Below are positions 27,055 through 38,188 of a stretch of DNA of 64,000 nt, one piece after another. The translations under genes were made by a program, and so were the position numbers. Under the pieces are notes generated by a model. It made no database searches, was not told the DNA's origin, and saw only the letters and a program-made list of their open reading frames with translations. Position 1 is the stretch's first letter, and each line of letters opens with the position of its first letter. This stretch comes from Hydrogenophaga intermedia (GTDB taxonomy: Bacteria; Pseudomonadota; Gammaproteobacteria; Burkholderiales; Burkholderiaceae_C). Location: NCBI RefSeq assembly GCF_000723405.1, contig NZ_CCAE010000014.1, positions 26,894-90,893 of the forward strand. Direction: 5' to 3'.

Positions 27055-28347
27055 TCATCCGAACAGCCGCTGCGCGTGCACACCCAGGCCACGGGCCACG
27101 CTGGCGTCGCGGTCGCCGTGCACGGCGGTAGCGGCCGGCAGGTGGGCGGCGATGCGGTCGGTGAGCGGCTTGAAGCCGGTGGAGCCGCCGGTGAAGTACA
27201 CCGCGTCCACCGCGTCGGCGCGCACGCCGGCCGCGCGCAGGGTTTCATCGGCTGCCACCACGATGCGCTGCAACTGCGCGTCCAGCGCGCGCACGGCCTG
27301 GGCCTCGTCGAGCGTGGCGTGCAGGTCCGGCTCAAGCCGGTCCAGGTCGATGCGGGTGGTGCCGCCCTGGGCCACGGCGATCTTGGCCGCCTCGGCTTGG
27401 CCGGCGAGGGCGTGGCCCAGGCGCTCGTTCACCACGGTCATCAGGCGCTGGTGCTGTTGCGCATCGCCGTAGAAGGAGTGCATGCGACGCAGCTCGGCCA
27501 CGCGCGACGGGCTGTACACCGTGTTGATGAGGTGCCAGGTGGCGAGATCGAAGTACACGCGGCTGGGCACCTCGCGCGGCGTCTCGCCGGGGCGCGCGGG
27601 GCCCAGGCCCTTGTAGCCGCACAGCGGCAGGATGCTGGCGAGTTCGATGCTGCGGTCGAAATCGGTGCCGGCGATGTGCACGCCGTGGTTGGCCAGGATG
27701 TCGTCGCGCCGGTCCAGTCGCTGGCGGCGTTCGGGCCCGACGCGCACGAGCGAGAAGTCCGAGGTGCCACCGCCAATGTCGGCGACCAGCACGAGTTGCT
27801 CGCGCGTCGTGCTCTGCTCGAAGTCGAGCGCGGCGGCGATGGGCTCGTACTGGAAGCTCAGCTCGCGCAGGCCGATGGCGCGCGCCGCGTTCTCCAGCGC
27901 CTGCTGCGCTTGCGCGTCGCGCAACGGGTCGCCGTCGACGAAGTAGACCGGCCGACCCAGCACCGCGCGCTCGAGTGGCGCATCCGCTTGCTGCTCGGCC
28001 AGCGTCTTGAGGTGCCGCAGGTAGGCCGAGACCACGTCGAGGTAACGCACCGATCGGCCGGCGCCGACCTCGGTGCTCTGCTCGGCCAGGCTGGAGCCGA
28101 GGATGCTCTTCATCGAGCGCATGAGCCGGCCCTCGTGCCCTTCCATGTAGGCGGCCAGGGCGTCGCGGCCGTAGGCGCGCTGCGGCTCCTCATGCGCCGC
28201 CAGGCCCTCCACGCGGTAGAACACCGCGGTCGGCATGGTGCGCCGGCCGGGTTCCACTTCGATCAGCTCGACGCGCCCCTGCATCGGCAGGGCGATGGCG
28301 GAGTTGGAGGTGCCGAAGTCGATGGCGCAGAAGGCTGGGGTGCTCAA
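27055..28347 (-). CDS. Hsp70-family protein, YegD-like
   Basis: 430 residues. The ATPase domain has phosphate loop 1 'AIDFGTSNSAIALP', loop 2 'LVADIGGGTSDFSLVRVG' and adenosine site 'AVYFTGGSTGFKPLTDRI'. A substrate-binding domain is absent, as in E. coli YegD. The likely start is TTG at 28347, because it begins 'LSTPAFCAIDFGTSNS' just before loop 1; TTG overlaps the gamma-glutamyltransferase stop (TTGA). A longer frame reaching 29235 only shadows that gene. Its role is unknown: an actin-like ATPase or a specialised chaperone. Confidence 0.88.
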   Translation of the reverse strand: MSTPAFCAIDFGTSNSAIALPMQGRVELIEVEPGRRTMPTAVFYRVEGLAAHEEPQRAYGRDALAAYMEGHEGRLMRSMKSILGSSLAEQSTEVGAGRSVRYLDVVSAYLRHLKTLAEQQADAPLERAVLGRPVYFVDGDPLRDAQAQQALENAARAIGLRELSFQYEPIAAALDFEQSTTREQLVLVADIGGGTSDFSLVRVGPERRQRLDRRDDILANHGVHIAGTDFDRSIELASILPLCGYKGLGPARPGETPREVPSRVYFDLATWHLINTVYSPSRVAELRRMHSFYGDAQQHQRLMTVVNERLGHALAGQAEAAKIAVAQGGTTRIDLDRLEPDLHATLDEAQAVRALDAQLQRIVVAADETLRAAGVRADAVDAVYFTGGSTGFKPLTDRIAAHLPAATAVHGDRDASVARGLGVHAQRLFG

Positions 28348-29951
28348 AACCCCACCGCTTGCCCATCCCGCCGCGAGTCGCTCGCGGCCACGTAGCCGTC
28401 CTCGATGTCGTCGCTCAGCCGCGCGATGAACTGGCCGCTGCCGAAGTCGAGGTAGGTGTCGGCGGTGGGCTCGAAGCGATGGCCCAGGGCCTTGAGGCCG
28501 TCGCGCAGCGTGGGGGCCATGGTGGTCTCGAAGTCCACGTCCAGGCCCTTGCTCCACTTCCAGCGCGGGGCGTCGCTGGCGGCCTGCGGCTGCTGGCCGT
28601 GCACCAGCATGCGCACCAGCGTCTGCACATGACCCTGCGGCTGCATGTTGGCGCCCATCACGCCGAAGCCCATCACGGGCTGGCCGTTGCGCGTGACGAA
28701 GCCCGGGATGATGGTGTGGAAGGGCCGCTTGCCCGGCGCCACCTGGTTGGGGTGGCCGTCCTGCATCGTGAAGCCGTGGCCACGGTTCTGCAGGCTCACG
28801 CCCCAGCCGGGTACCACCACGCCGCTGCCGAAGCCCAGGTAGTTGGACTGGATCAGGCTGACCATGCGGCCCTGCGCGTCGGCGGTGGTGAGGTAGACCG
28901 TGCCACCGCGCGGCGGCTGGCCCGGGCCAGGGTCGATGGCGCGTGATGGGTCGATGAGCTTCGCGCGCTCGCGCAGGTAGGCGGGGTCGAGCAGGTCGGC
29001 CGCGCGCACCTCGGTCATGAAGCGCTCGTCGGCCACCCAGCGGTAGGTGTCGGCGAAGGCGATCTTCATCGCCTCGATCTGCAGGTGCTGGCCCTCGACG
29101 CTGTCGGGCTCGAAGCGGCCGATGTCGAGCTGCTCCAGCATGCCCAGCGCCATGAGCGCGGCGATGCCCTGGCCGTTGGGCGGCAGCTCGTGCACCGTGT
29201 GGCCGGCGAAGGCCACGTCGATGGGCTGCACCCACTGCGCCTGGTGCGCGGCGAGGTCGCTGGCGCGCAGTTGCGCGCCGTGCTCGCGCGCGAAGGCGTC
29301 GATGGCGGCGGCGATCTCGCCGCGGTAGAAGGACTCGCCGCGTGTCTCGGCAATCGCGCGCAGCGCGCGGCCGGCGTCGGGAAAGCTGAAGCGTTCACCG
29401 GGTTGCGGCGCGCGGCCGTGCGGCAGGAAGGCCTGGGCGAAGCCGGGCTTGTCGTGCAGCAGGGGCACGGCCTGCGCCCACTTGTGCGCGATCACCGGCG
29501 CCACCGCGTGGCCGCGCTCGGCCAGTTCGATGGCGGGCTCCATCAGGTCGGCGAAGGGCAGGGCACCGAAGCGCTCGGACAGCGCGGCCCAGCCGCCCAC
29601 CGCGCCCGGCACGGTCACGGCGTCGAAGCCGCGCAGCGGCATCTGGCCGCCGTGCTTGCGCTGAAAGTAGTCCGTGCTCCAGCCCGCGGGCGCCACGCCC
29701 GAGGAGTTCATGCCGTGCAACTGCTCGCCGTCCCACACGATGGCGAAGTTGTCGCTGCCCAAACCATTGGAGCAGGGCTCCACCACCGTTAGCGCGGCGG
29801 CCGTGGCGATGGCCGCGTCGATGGCGTTGCCGCCCTTGAGCAGCATGCGCAGCCCGGCCTGCGCGGCCAGCGGCTGCGTGGTGGCAACCACGTTGCGCGC
29901 CATCACCGGCGCGCGAGAGACGGGGTAGGGGTTGTTCCAGTGAAATTGCAT
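28344..29951 (-). CDS. ggt: Gamma-glutamyltransferase family hydrolase, cytosolic type
   Basis: 535 residues; an Ntn-hydrolase that cleaves itself before a threonine. The catalytic Thr is T351 in 'GGTVYLTTADAQG', with the downstream 'LGFGSGVVVPGWGVSLQNRG' forming the glycine-rich pocket. The N-terminal 'NVVATTQPLAAQAGLRMLLKGGNAIDAAIA' is conserved in the family. There is no signal peptide, unlike periplasmic glutathione-degrading GGTs, so it is probably a cytosolic YwrD-like member that may act on gamma-glutamyl amides or acyl substrates other than glutathione. It is coupled to the Hsp70-like gene downstream and lies 115 bp after gabD. Confidence 0.9.
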   Translation of the reverse strand: MQFHWNNPYPVSRAPVMARNVVATTQPLAAQAGLRMLLKGGNAIDAAIATAAALTVVEPCSNGLGSDNFAIVWDGEQLHGMNSSGVAPAGWSTDYFQRKHGGQMPLRGFDAVTVPGAVGGWAALSERFGALPFADLMEPAIELAERGHAVAPVIAHKWAQAVPLLHDKPGFAQAFLPHGRAPQPGERFSFPDAGRALRAIAETRGESFYRGEIAAAIDAFAREHGAQLRASDLAAHQAQWVQPIDVAFAGHTVHELPPNGQGIAALMALGMLEQLDIGRFEPDSVEGQHLQIEAMKIAFADTYRWVADERFMTEVRAADLLDPAYLRERAKLIDPSRAIDPGPGQPPRGGTVYLTTADAQGRMVSLIQSNYLGFGSGVVVPGWGVSLQNRGHGFTMQDGHPNQVAPGKRPFHTIIPGFVTRNGQPVMGFGVMGANMQPQGHVQTLVRMLVHGQQPQAASDAPRWKWSKGLDVDFETTMAPTLRDGLKALGHRFEPTADTYLDFGSGQFIARLSDDIEDGYVAASDSRRDGQAVGF

Positions 29952-30002
29952 GAGAGAAGGAAACGGTGGACAACAGACCCCGGAACCGAGGGCTGCGCGG
30001 AT

Positions 30003-30068
30003 CCGGCTTTGCCGGTCCGCAGCAGCCGCCCCCTGGGGGGTGACGGCCGAAGGCCGGCGCGGGGGGTT
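30003..30068. repeat. REP-like intergenic repeat, copy 1
   Basis: CCGGCTTTGCCGG, CCGC, then CCGCCCCCTGGGGGG and GGCCGAAGGCCGGCGCGGGGGG. It has several stem-loops and the same order of blocks as the copy at 56030-56100. It fills the gap between gabD and the gamma-glutamyltransferase gene. It may act as a transcript-end hairpin. Confidence 0.75.
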
Positions 30069-31545
30069 ACTTCAGCACATCGCCCAGGCAGAGGAATTTG
30101 ATCTCGACGTAGTCGTCCATGCCATGGTGCGAGCCCTCGCGGCCCAGGCCCGACTGCTTGACGCCGCCGAAGGGCACGTGCTCGGTCGCCAGGATGCCCA
30201 CGTTGATGCCGACCATGCCGTACTCCAGCGCTTCGCTCACGCGGAAGATGCGGCCCACGTCGCGGCTGTAGAAGTAGCTGGCCAGGCCGAACTCGGTGTT
30301 GTTCGCGGCGTCGATGGCTTCCTGCTCGGTCTCGAACTTGAACACCGGCGCGAAGGGGCCGAAGGTTTCCTCGCGCGCGCACAGCATGTCGGGCGTGGCG
30401 CCGGCCACCACCGTGGGCTCGAAGAACTGGCCCTGCAGCTTCTTCCCGCCGGCGACCACCGTGCCGCCCTTGGCCACGGCGTCATCCACGTGGCGCTGCA
30501 CCTTCTCCACCGCCGCGTCCTCGATCAGCGGGCCCTGCACCACGCCGTCCTCGAAGCCATTGCCCACCTTGAAGGCCTTGACCTTGGCGGCGAACTTCTT
30601 CACGAACTCGTCGTACACGCCGGCCTGCACGTAGAAGCGGTTGGCGCAGACGCAGGTCTGGCCCGCGTTGCGGTACTTGCTGGCCAGCGCGCCTTCCACG
30701 GCCGAATCGACATCGGCGTCGTCGAAGACGATGAAGGGCGCGTTGCCGCCGAGTTCCAGCGCCAGCTTCTTCACCGTGGGCGCGCACTGCGCCATGAGGA
30801 TGCGGCCCACCTCGGTGGAGCCGGTGAAGCTCAGGTGGCGCACCGTGTCGCTGGCGCACAGGGCCTTGCCCACGGCGATGCTCTGTTGCGAATCGGCGGT
30901 GATGACGTTGAGCACGCCGGCCGGGATGCCCGCGCGCAGCGCCAGCTCGGCCGCTGCCAGCGCCGTGAGGGGCGTGAGCTCGGCCGGCTTGATGACGACG
31001 GGGCAGCCGGCGGCCAGGGCCGGTGCCACCTTGCGCGTGATCATGGCCAGCGGGAAGTTCCAGGGCGTGATGGCCGCGCACACGCCGATGGGCTGCTTGA
31101 GCACCAACAGGCGGCGGTTGGGGTCGAAGGTGGGCAGGGTCTCGCCGTTGACGCGCTTGGCTTCCTCGGCGAACCACTCCACGAAACTGGCGCCATAGGC
31201 GATCTCGCCCTTGCCTTCAGCGAAGGGCTTGCCCTGCTCGGCGGTGAGGATGCGGCCCAGGTCTTCCTGATTGGCCATCAGCAGGTCGTACCACTTGCGC
31301 AGCAGGTTGGCGCGTTCCTTGGCGCTGCGCGCGCGCCAGGCCGGCCAGGCCTTGTCGGCGGCGGCGATGGCGGCCTCGGCGTCGGCCGCGCCCAGGTTGG
31401 CCACGTCGGCCAGCTTCTGGCCGGTGGCGGGGTCGTTCACGTCGAAGCGGGCGCCACCCTTGACCCACTGGCCATTGATCAGGCCGTCGGTCTTGAGCAG
31501 GCTGGGGTCGTTCAGCTGGGCCAGGGGGGAGGTTTTCATGTCCAT
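30067..31545 (-). CDS. gabD: Succinate-semialdehyde dehydrogenase (NADP+)
   Basis: 492 residues. General base E264 in 'LELGGNAPFIVFDDADVD', nucleophile C298 in 'NAGQTCVCANRFYVQAG'; the second cysteine C300 matches the redox-switch pair of E. coli GabD. The NADP site 'TPWNFPLAMITRKVAPALAAGCPVVIKPAE' is typical. It oxidises succinate semialdehyde to succinate in GABA catabolism (cytoplasm). No gabT is adjacent. It is divergent from alaS; the shared region has an AT-rich inverted repeat. Confidence 0.93.
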   Translation of the reverse strand: MDMKTSPLAQLNDPSLLKTDGLINGQWVKGGARFDVNDPATGQKLADVANLGAADAEAAIAAADKAWPAWRARSAKERANLLRKWYDLLMANQEDLGRILTAEQGKPFAEGKGEIAYGASFVEWFAEEAKRVNGETLPTFDPNRRLLVLKQPIGVCAAITPWNFPLAMITRKVAPALAAGCPVVIKPAELTPLTALAAAELALRAGIPAGVLNVITADSQQSIAVGKALCASDTVRHLSFTGSTEVGRILMAQCAPTVKKLALELGGNAPFIVFDDADVDSAVEGALASKYRNAGQTCVCANRFYVQAGVYDEFVKKFAAKVKAFKVGNGFEDGVVQGPLIEDAAVEKVQRHVDDAVAKGGTVVAGGKKLQGQFFEPTVVAGATPDMLCAREETFGPFAPVFKFETEQEAIDAANNTEFGLASYFYSRDVGRIFRVSEALEYGMVGINVGILATEHVPFGGVKQSGLGREGSHHGMDDYVEIKFLCLGDVLK

Positions 31546-31586
31546 GGGGGTCTCCGTCGGGTCGCTTGGCTGCGGGAAAACTGGAA

Positions 31587-31602
31587 ATTTAACTTATTAA
31601 AT
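31587..31602. promoter_or_regulatory. AT-rich inverted repeat between gabD and alaS
   Basis: ATTTAA-CTTA-TTAAAT is a perfect 6-bp-arm palindrome in an A/T island (31585-31606) of an otherwise GC-rich window. It lies 42 bp upstream of the gabD start and 117 bp upstream of alaS. It is probably an operator or core promoter; the binding protein is unknown. Confidence 0.45.
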
Positions 31603-31718
31603 AAATCGGGGCGATTGTGCGCCTGTTCGGGGCATCAGCATAGTCCTTCGGCATGTTGGAAAATACCGGGTTCGCGTGCACGGCACGCGCCCGACACCCG
31701 CAGCCAGAAAAGGCCCCC

Positions 31719-34343
<2,625 letters not shown>

Positions 34344-34356
34344 TCCGCCGGGCGGC

Positions 34357-35571
34357 TCAGGCCGCCTGCGCCACCACGCCTTCGTCGATCAGTTCATCGA
34401 TCTGCGCGTCGCCGTAGCCGGCCTCGCGCAGCAGGTCGCGCGTGTGCTGGCCCAGCAGCGGTGCCGCCGTGCTGGCCGGCGTGGGCGTGGCGCTGAAGTG
34501 GATCGGACAGCCCACGCCGCGCGTGGGCCCGGCCTGCGGGTGCACGGTCTCCACCACCATGCCGCGCGCCAGCGTCTGCGGGTGGCTCAGGGCTTCGCCG
34601 ATGGTGTGCACCGGGCCGGCCGGCACGCCGGCCGCGTCGAAGGCGGCCTGCCAGTCGGCGCGGCTGCGGGTGCGCACCACGGCATTGATCCGTTCGACCA
34701 GTTCGTCCAGGTGCGCCATGCGCTCGCTGTTGCTGGCGAAGCGCGGGTCGGCGCGCCACTCGGGGTGGCCCAGCACCTCGCAGATGCGCTCCCAGTTGGC
34801 CTGGTTCGCGCCGCCGATGTTGATCCAGCCGTCGCTGGCCTCGAAGGCCTGGTAGGGCGCAGTCAGCAGGTGGGCCGAGCCGGTGGGCTGGGGCGATCGC
34901 TGCGTGGCGAACCACACCGCCGCGTGCCAGTAGGTCTGCTGCAGCGCGGCGTCGGCCAGTGAGGTGTCGACGATCTGGCCCTGGCCGGTTTTCAGGCGGT
35001 GGATGTACGCGGCCAGGATGCCCACGGTGGCGAGGATGCCGGCGTTCATGTCCGACACCGCGTTGCCGCCTTTCACGGGTGGGCGGCCGGGTTCGCCGGT
35101 GACCGACATCAGCCCCGCGAAGCCCTGCGCGATGAGGTCGAAGCCGCCCTTGTCGGCGTAGGGGCCGGTGCGGCCGTAGCCGGTGATGGCGCAGTAGATG
35201 AGGGCCGGGTTGATGGCCGAGAGCGTGTCGTAGCCCAGGCCCAGCTTGTCCATGGTGCCCAGACGGAAGTTCTCCACCAGCACGTCGGCGTTCTCCACCA
35301 GGCGCTTGAGCACCTGCTGGCCACGCTCGAGCTTGAGGTTGAGCGCCAGGCCGCGCTTGTGGCGGTTCAACATCATGAACGGCGCCGACACGCCATTGAC
35401 CTGCGGGTCGCGGTAGCCGCGCGAATCGTCGCCGCCGGGCAGCTTCTCGATCTTGATCACCTCGGCGCCCAGGTCGGCCAGCAGCAGGCCGCAGGTGGGG
35501 CCGGACATGATCTGGCTGAGTTCAAGCACGCGCAGGCCGGCCAGTGGGCCGGCGGAAACAGGCCGCTGCAT
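34357..35571 (-). CDS. CaiB/BaiF class III CoA-transferase
   Basis: 404 residues from 'MQRPVSAGPLAGLRVLELSQIMSGPTCGLLLADLGAEVIKIE'. The catalytic Asp is D174 in 'GGNAVSDMNAGILA'. 'RGLALNLKLERGQQVLKRLVENADVLVENFRLG' is the usual interlocked-dimer segment. It moves CoA between carboxylates through an aspartyl-CoA intermediate. It is the last gene of the minus-strand locus after TRAP transporter and crotonase genes, so it probably activates the imported acid or its product with CoA. The true acid is not identifiable from sequence. Confidence 0.93.
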   Translation of the reverse strand: MQRPVSAGPLAGLRVLELSQIMSGPTCGLLLADLGAEVIKIEKLPGGDDSRGYRDPQVNGVSAPFMMLNRHKRGLALNLKLERGQQVLKRLVENADVLVENFRLGTMDKLGLGYDTLSAINPALIYCAITGYGRTGPYADKGGFDLIAQGFAGLMSVTGEPGRPPVKGGNAVSDMNAGILATVGILAAYIHRLKTGQGQIVDTSLADAALQQTYWHAAVWFATQRSPQPTGSAHLLTAPYQAFEASDGWINIGGANQANWERICEVLGHPEWRADPRFASNSERMAHLDELVERINAVVRTRSRADWQAAFDAAGVPAGPVHTIGEALSHPQTLARGMVVETVHPQAGPTRGVGCPIHFSATPTPASTAAPLLGQHTRDLLREAGYGDAQIDELIDEGVVAQAA

Positions 35572-35573
35572 GT

Positions 35574-36362
35574 TCACTGTCCTTTCCACACGGGGGAGCG
35601 CTTGTCGAGGAAGGCGCGCACGCCCTCGCGGAAATCGGCGCTGCCGTAGACGGCGCGGATGAGGTCGTCGCCTTCGGGCAGGTCGTGCACCGCCAGGCGT
35701 TGCAGCGCGGCCTTGCTCACGCGCTGTGTCACCGGCGCCAGCGCGGCCAGGCGCCGCGCCAGCGCCAGGCCCTCGTCGCCCAGCGCCTCGGGCGCCACCA
35801 GCGCGTGCAGGTAGCCGCAGGCCAGTGCTTCGTCGGCACCCACCATCTCGGCCAGCAGCAGCATGCGCTTGACGCGCTCGTGGCCCCAGGCGGCGCGCAG
35901 CCGCGCGATGTTGGCCACCGACAGGCCGTTGCCCAGGGTGCGCGCGATCGGCACGCCGAACTTCGCGCCCGGTGTGGCCAGGCGGAAGTCGCAGGCGGTG
36001 GCGATGGCCAGGCCGCCGCCCACGGACCAGCCTTCCACCAGCGCGATGGTGGGCATGGGCAGGGCCGCCAGTTGGGCGATGCCGGCGTCGATCTGGCGCT
36101 CGTAGGCGATGCCGTCCTCGCCGCCGCGAAAGTCCGCGAACTGCGCGATGTCGGTGCCCGCCACGAAGGCCTGCCCGCCGGCGCCGCGCATCAGCACGGC
36201 ACGCACGCTGGCGTCGTTCGCCAGGCGTTCGCAAGCCTCACCGAGCTGCTGGTACATGCGCCAGGTCATGGCGTTGCGCGCGGCGGGGCGGTCGAACACC
36301 AGGGTCGCGATGCCGTCCTCGATGCGCAGCGCGACGCGGCCGCTGTCGTCGCTGTCGCTCAT
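35574..36362 (-). CDS. Crotonase (enoyl-CoA hydratase/isomerase) family protein with atypical active site
   Basis: 262 residues from 'MSDSDDSGRVALRIEDGIATLVFDRP'. The oxyanion-hole segments 'GQAFVAGTDIAQFAD' and 'VEGWSVGGGLAIATACDFRLAT' are present. Compared with rat mitochondrial hydratase, Glu144 is replaced by Ala (in GGGLAIATACD) and Glu164 by Ile (in FGVPIARTLGN). Simple hydration is therefore unlikely; other crotonase reactions (isomerase, lyase, hydrolase, decarboxylase) are possible. Its start overlaps the dctM stop by 4 bp (ATGA) and its stop lies 2 bp before the CoA-transferase start: one operon. Confidence 0.88.
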   Translation of the reverse strand: MSDSDDSGRVALRIEDGIATLVFDRPAARNAMTWRMYQQLGEACERLANDASVRAVLMRGAGGQAFVAGTDIAQFADFRGGEDGIAYERQIDAGIAQLAALPMPTIALVEGWSVGGGLAIATACDFRLATPGAKFGVPIARTLGNGLSVANIARLRAAWGHERVKRMLLLAEMVGADEALACGYLHALVAPEALGDEGLALARRLAALAPVTQRVSKAALQRLAVHDLPEGDDLIRAVYGSADFREGVRAFLDKRSPVWKGQ

Positions 36363-37642
36363 CGGTAGAACACGTCCACCAGGAACATCGGCACCGCCGG
36401 CACGTAGGTCACCAGCAGCAGCAGGGCCATGAGCACGCCGATGAAGGGCAGGTTCACGCGTGTCACCTTCCACATGTCGGCCTTGGCGATGGAGCAGGCC
36501 GTGGCCAGCACGCTGGCCACCGGCGGCGTCTGCTGGCCGATGCCCAGGTTGAGCGTGACGATCAGGCCGAAGTGCACCGGGTCGATGCCCACGGCCTTGA
36601 CCAGCGGCATCACGATCGGCACCACCAGGATGATGGCCGCCGCCGAGTGCAGGAACAGCCCCGCCACCAGGAAGAAGATGTTGAGGATGGCCAGTACCGC
36701 CCACTTGTTGTCGGTCAGCGAGGCGATCCAGGCCGCCAGTTGCTGCGGCATCTGCTGCTCGGTGAGCAGGTGGCCGAGCAGCGCGGAGGACGCCACCAGC
36801 AGCATCACCACCGCGGTCTGGATGCTGCCCTCCACCATCGACTCGTAGAGGTGCTTGAAGTTGAGCTCTCGGTAGATGACACCACCGATGAACAGGGCCG
36901 CCAGCACCGCCAGTGCCGCGCCCTCGGTGGCGGTGACCACGCCGCCGAAAATGCCACCCAGGATGATCATGGGCAGCAGGAAGGCCCAGGCCGCGTCCTT
37001 GAAGGTGGCCCGCACGCGCTGCCAGCTGAACACCTCCTCGACCGGGTAGTTGTAGCGCCGCGCATACCAGTAGGCCAGGGCCATCATGCCGCCGCCGCCG
37101 AGGACGCCGGGGATGATGCCGGCCACGAAGAGCTGCACCACCGAGGCCTCGGCCATCACCGCGTACAGGATCATCGGAATGGACGGCGGGATGATGATCG
37201 CCAGCGTGGCCGACGACGAGGTGACCGCCGCCGCGAACTCCTTCGGGTAGCCCTTCTTCTTCATCGCCGGCACCAGGATCGAGCCCATGGCCGCGACGTC
37301 GGCCACGGCCGAGCCGGAGATCTCGGCGAAGAACAGCGAGGTGCCGATGTTGACCATCGCCAGGCCGCCCTTGATGAAGCCGAAGAGCGCCGAGGCGAAG
37401 GCGATGAGCCGGCGCGACAGGCTGGAGGAATTCATGATGGCGCCGGCCAGCACGAACAGCGGGATCGCCAGCAGCGGAAAGCTGGTGGCGCCGTTGAACA
37501 TGGTGATGGCCGCGCCGAGCAGGGATTCCATGCCGCCGTGCCACACCATGGCGGCCATGGCCACCGCGCCCAGCGCCACGGCGATGGGCACGTTGATCAG
37601 GATGAGGGCCAGCAGGCCGACGAACATGCCGAGCGCCATCAT
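36359..37642 (-). CDS. dctM: TRAP transporter large permease
   Basis: 427 residues, about 12 hydrophobic helices. Signature 'MMALGMFVGLLALILINVPIAVALG' at the start, 'IPLFVLAGAIMNSSSLSRRLIAFASALFG', and 'GNLGIGQQTPP'-like 'LNLGIGQQTPPVASVLATA' near the end. It forms the Na+-coupled translocation channel in the inner membrane with DctQ, using substrate delivered by DctP. Its start overlaps dctQ by 4 bp. C4-dicarboxylates are only one of many possible substrates for this family. Confidence 0.95.
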   Translation of the reverse strand: MMALGMFVGLLALILINVPIAVALGAVAMAAMVWHGGMESLLGAAITMFNGATSFPLLAIPLFVLAGAIMNSSSLSRRLIAFASALFGFIKGGLAMVNIGTSLFFAEISGSAVADVAAMGSILVPAMKKKGYPKEFAAAVTSSSATLAIIIPPSIPMILYAVMAEASVVQLFVAGIIPGVLGGGGMMALAYWYARRYNYPVEEVFSWQRVRATFKDAAWAFLLPMIILGGIFGGVVTATEGAALAVLAALFIGGVIYRELNFKHLYESMVEGSIQTAVVMLLVASSALLGHLLTEQQMPQQLAAWIASLTDNKWAVLAILNIFFLVAGLFLHSAAAIILVVPIVMPLVKAVGIDPVHFGLIVTLNLGIGQQTPPVASVLATACSIAKADMWKVTRVNLPFIGVLMALLLLVTYVPAVPMFLVDVFYR

Positions 37643-38175
37643 GATTGCATTGCCTTTTCGATTTCGCGTTGCATTTCCTGCTTCTCGGCATCGATCACGC
37701 CTTCGCCGCGCGCCTGGCGCAGCAGCTCGGGCAGCGTGAGCAGTTGCGCCACGATGAACACCAGCGAGCCGATCGGGATGACCGATTGCGTCACCCGCGT
37801 CGGCACCCAGGGCAGGCTGACCATGGCATCGCCTTCGAGGATGACCAGCACCTCGTAGCCGAACCAGCCGAGCAGCGCGAAGAACAGGATCACGATGCCC
37901 TCGCCCAGCAGCACCAGGGGCACGCGCAGGTGCGGCGGCATGGCGTTGACCAGCCCGGGGAATCCGATGTGCGAGCGTTTGAGCGCCGCCAGTCCGGCCC
38001 CGTAGTAGGTGAGCCAGGCCAGGGCGATCGAGGCGACCTCGTCGTACCAGACCATGGGGATGCCGAGCTTGCGGTAGGCCACGCCCATGAGGACGATGAC
38101 CGCCAGCGAGCCCAGCAGCAGGATGACGAAGGCCGTGAGCGTTCGTTCGAACGCGAGTCGCAGTGATCTCAGCAC
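37639..38175 (-). CDS. dctQ: TRAP transporter small permease
   Basis: 178 residues with four hydrophobic segments; 'WYDEVASIALAWLTYYGAGLAALKRSHIGFPGLV' is the conserved DctQ core. It partners DctM in the inner membrane. It lies 13 bp after the dctP stop and overlaps dctM. Confidence 0.93.
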   Translation of the reverse strand: MLRSLRLAFERTLTAFVILLLGSLAVIVLMGVAYRKLGIPMVWYDEVASIALAWLTYYGAGLAALKRSHIGFPGLVNAMPPHLRVPLVLLGEGIVILFFALLGWFGYEVLVILEGDAMVSLPWVPTRVTQSVIPIGSLVFIVAQLLTLPELLRQARGEGVIDAEKQEMQREIEKAMQS

Positions 38176-38188
38176 GATGGGGCGGGCC

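Noticed and set aside
27055..29235. 726-codon frame for the Hsp70-like gene
   Set aside because: Upstream of the TTG at 28347 it is a shadow of gamma-glutamyltransferase; the conserved ATPase loop begins directly after that TTG.
35574..37691. One long frame joining the crotonase to upstream sequence
   Set aside because: Only residues after the Met at 36362 match the crotonase; the rest is the wrong frame of dctM.
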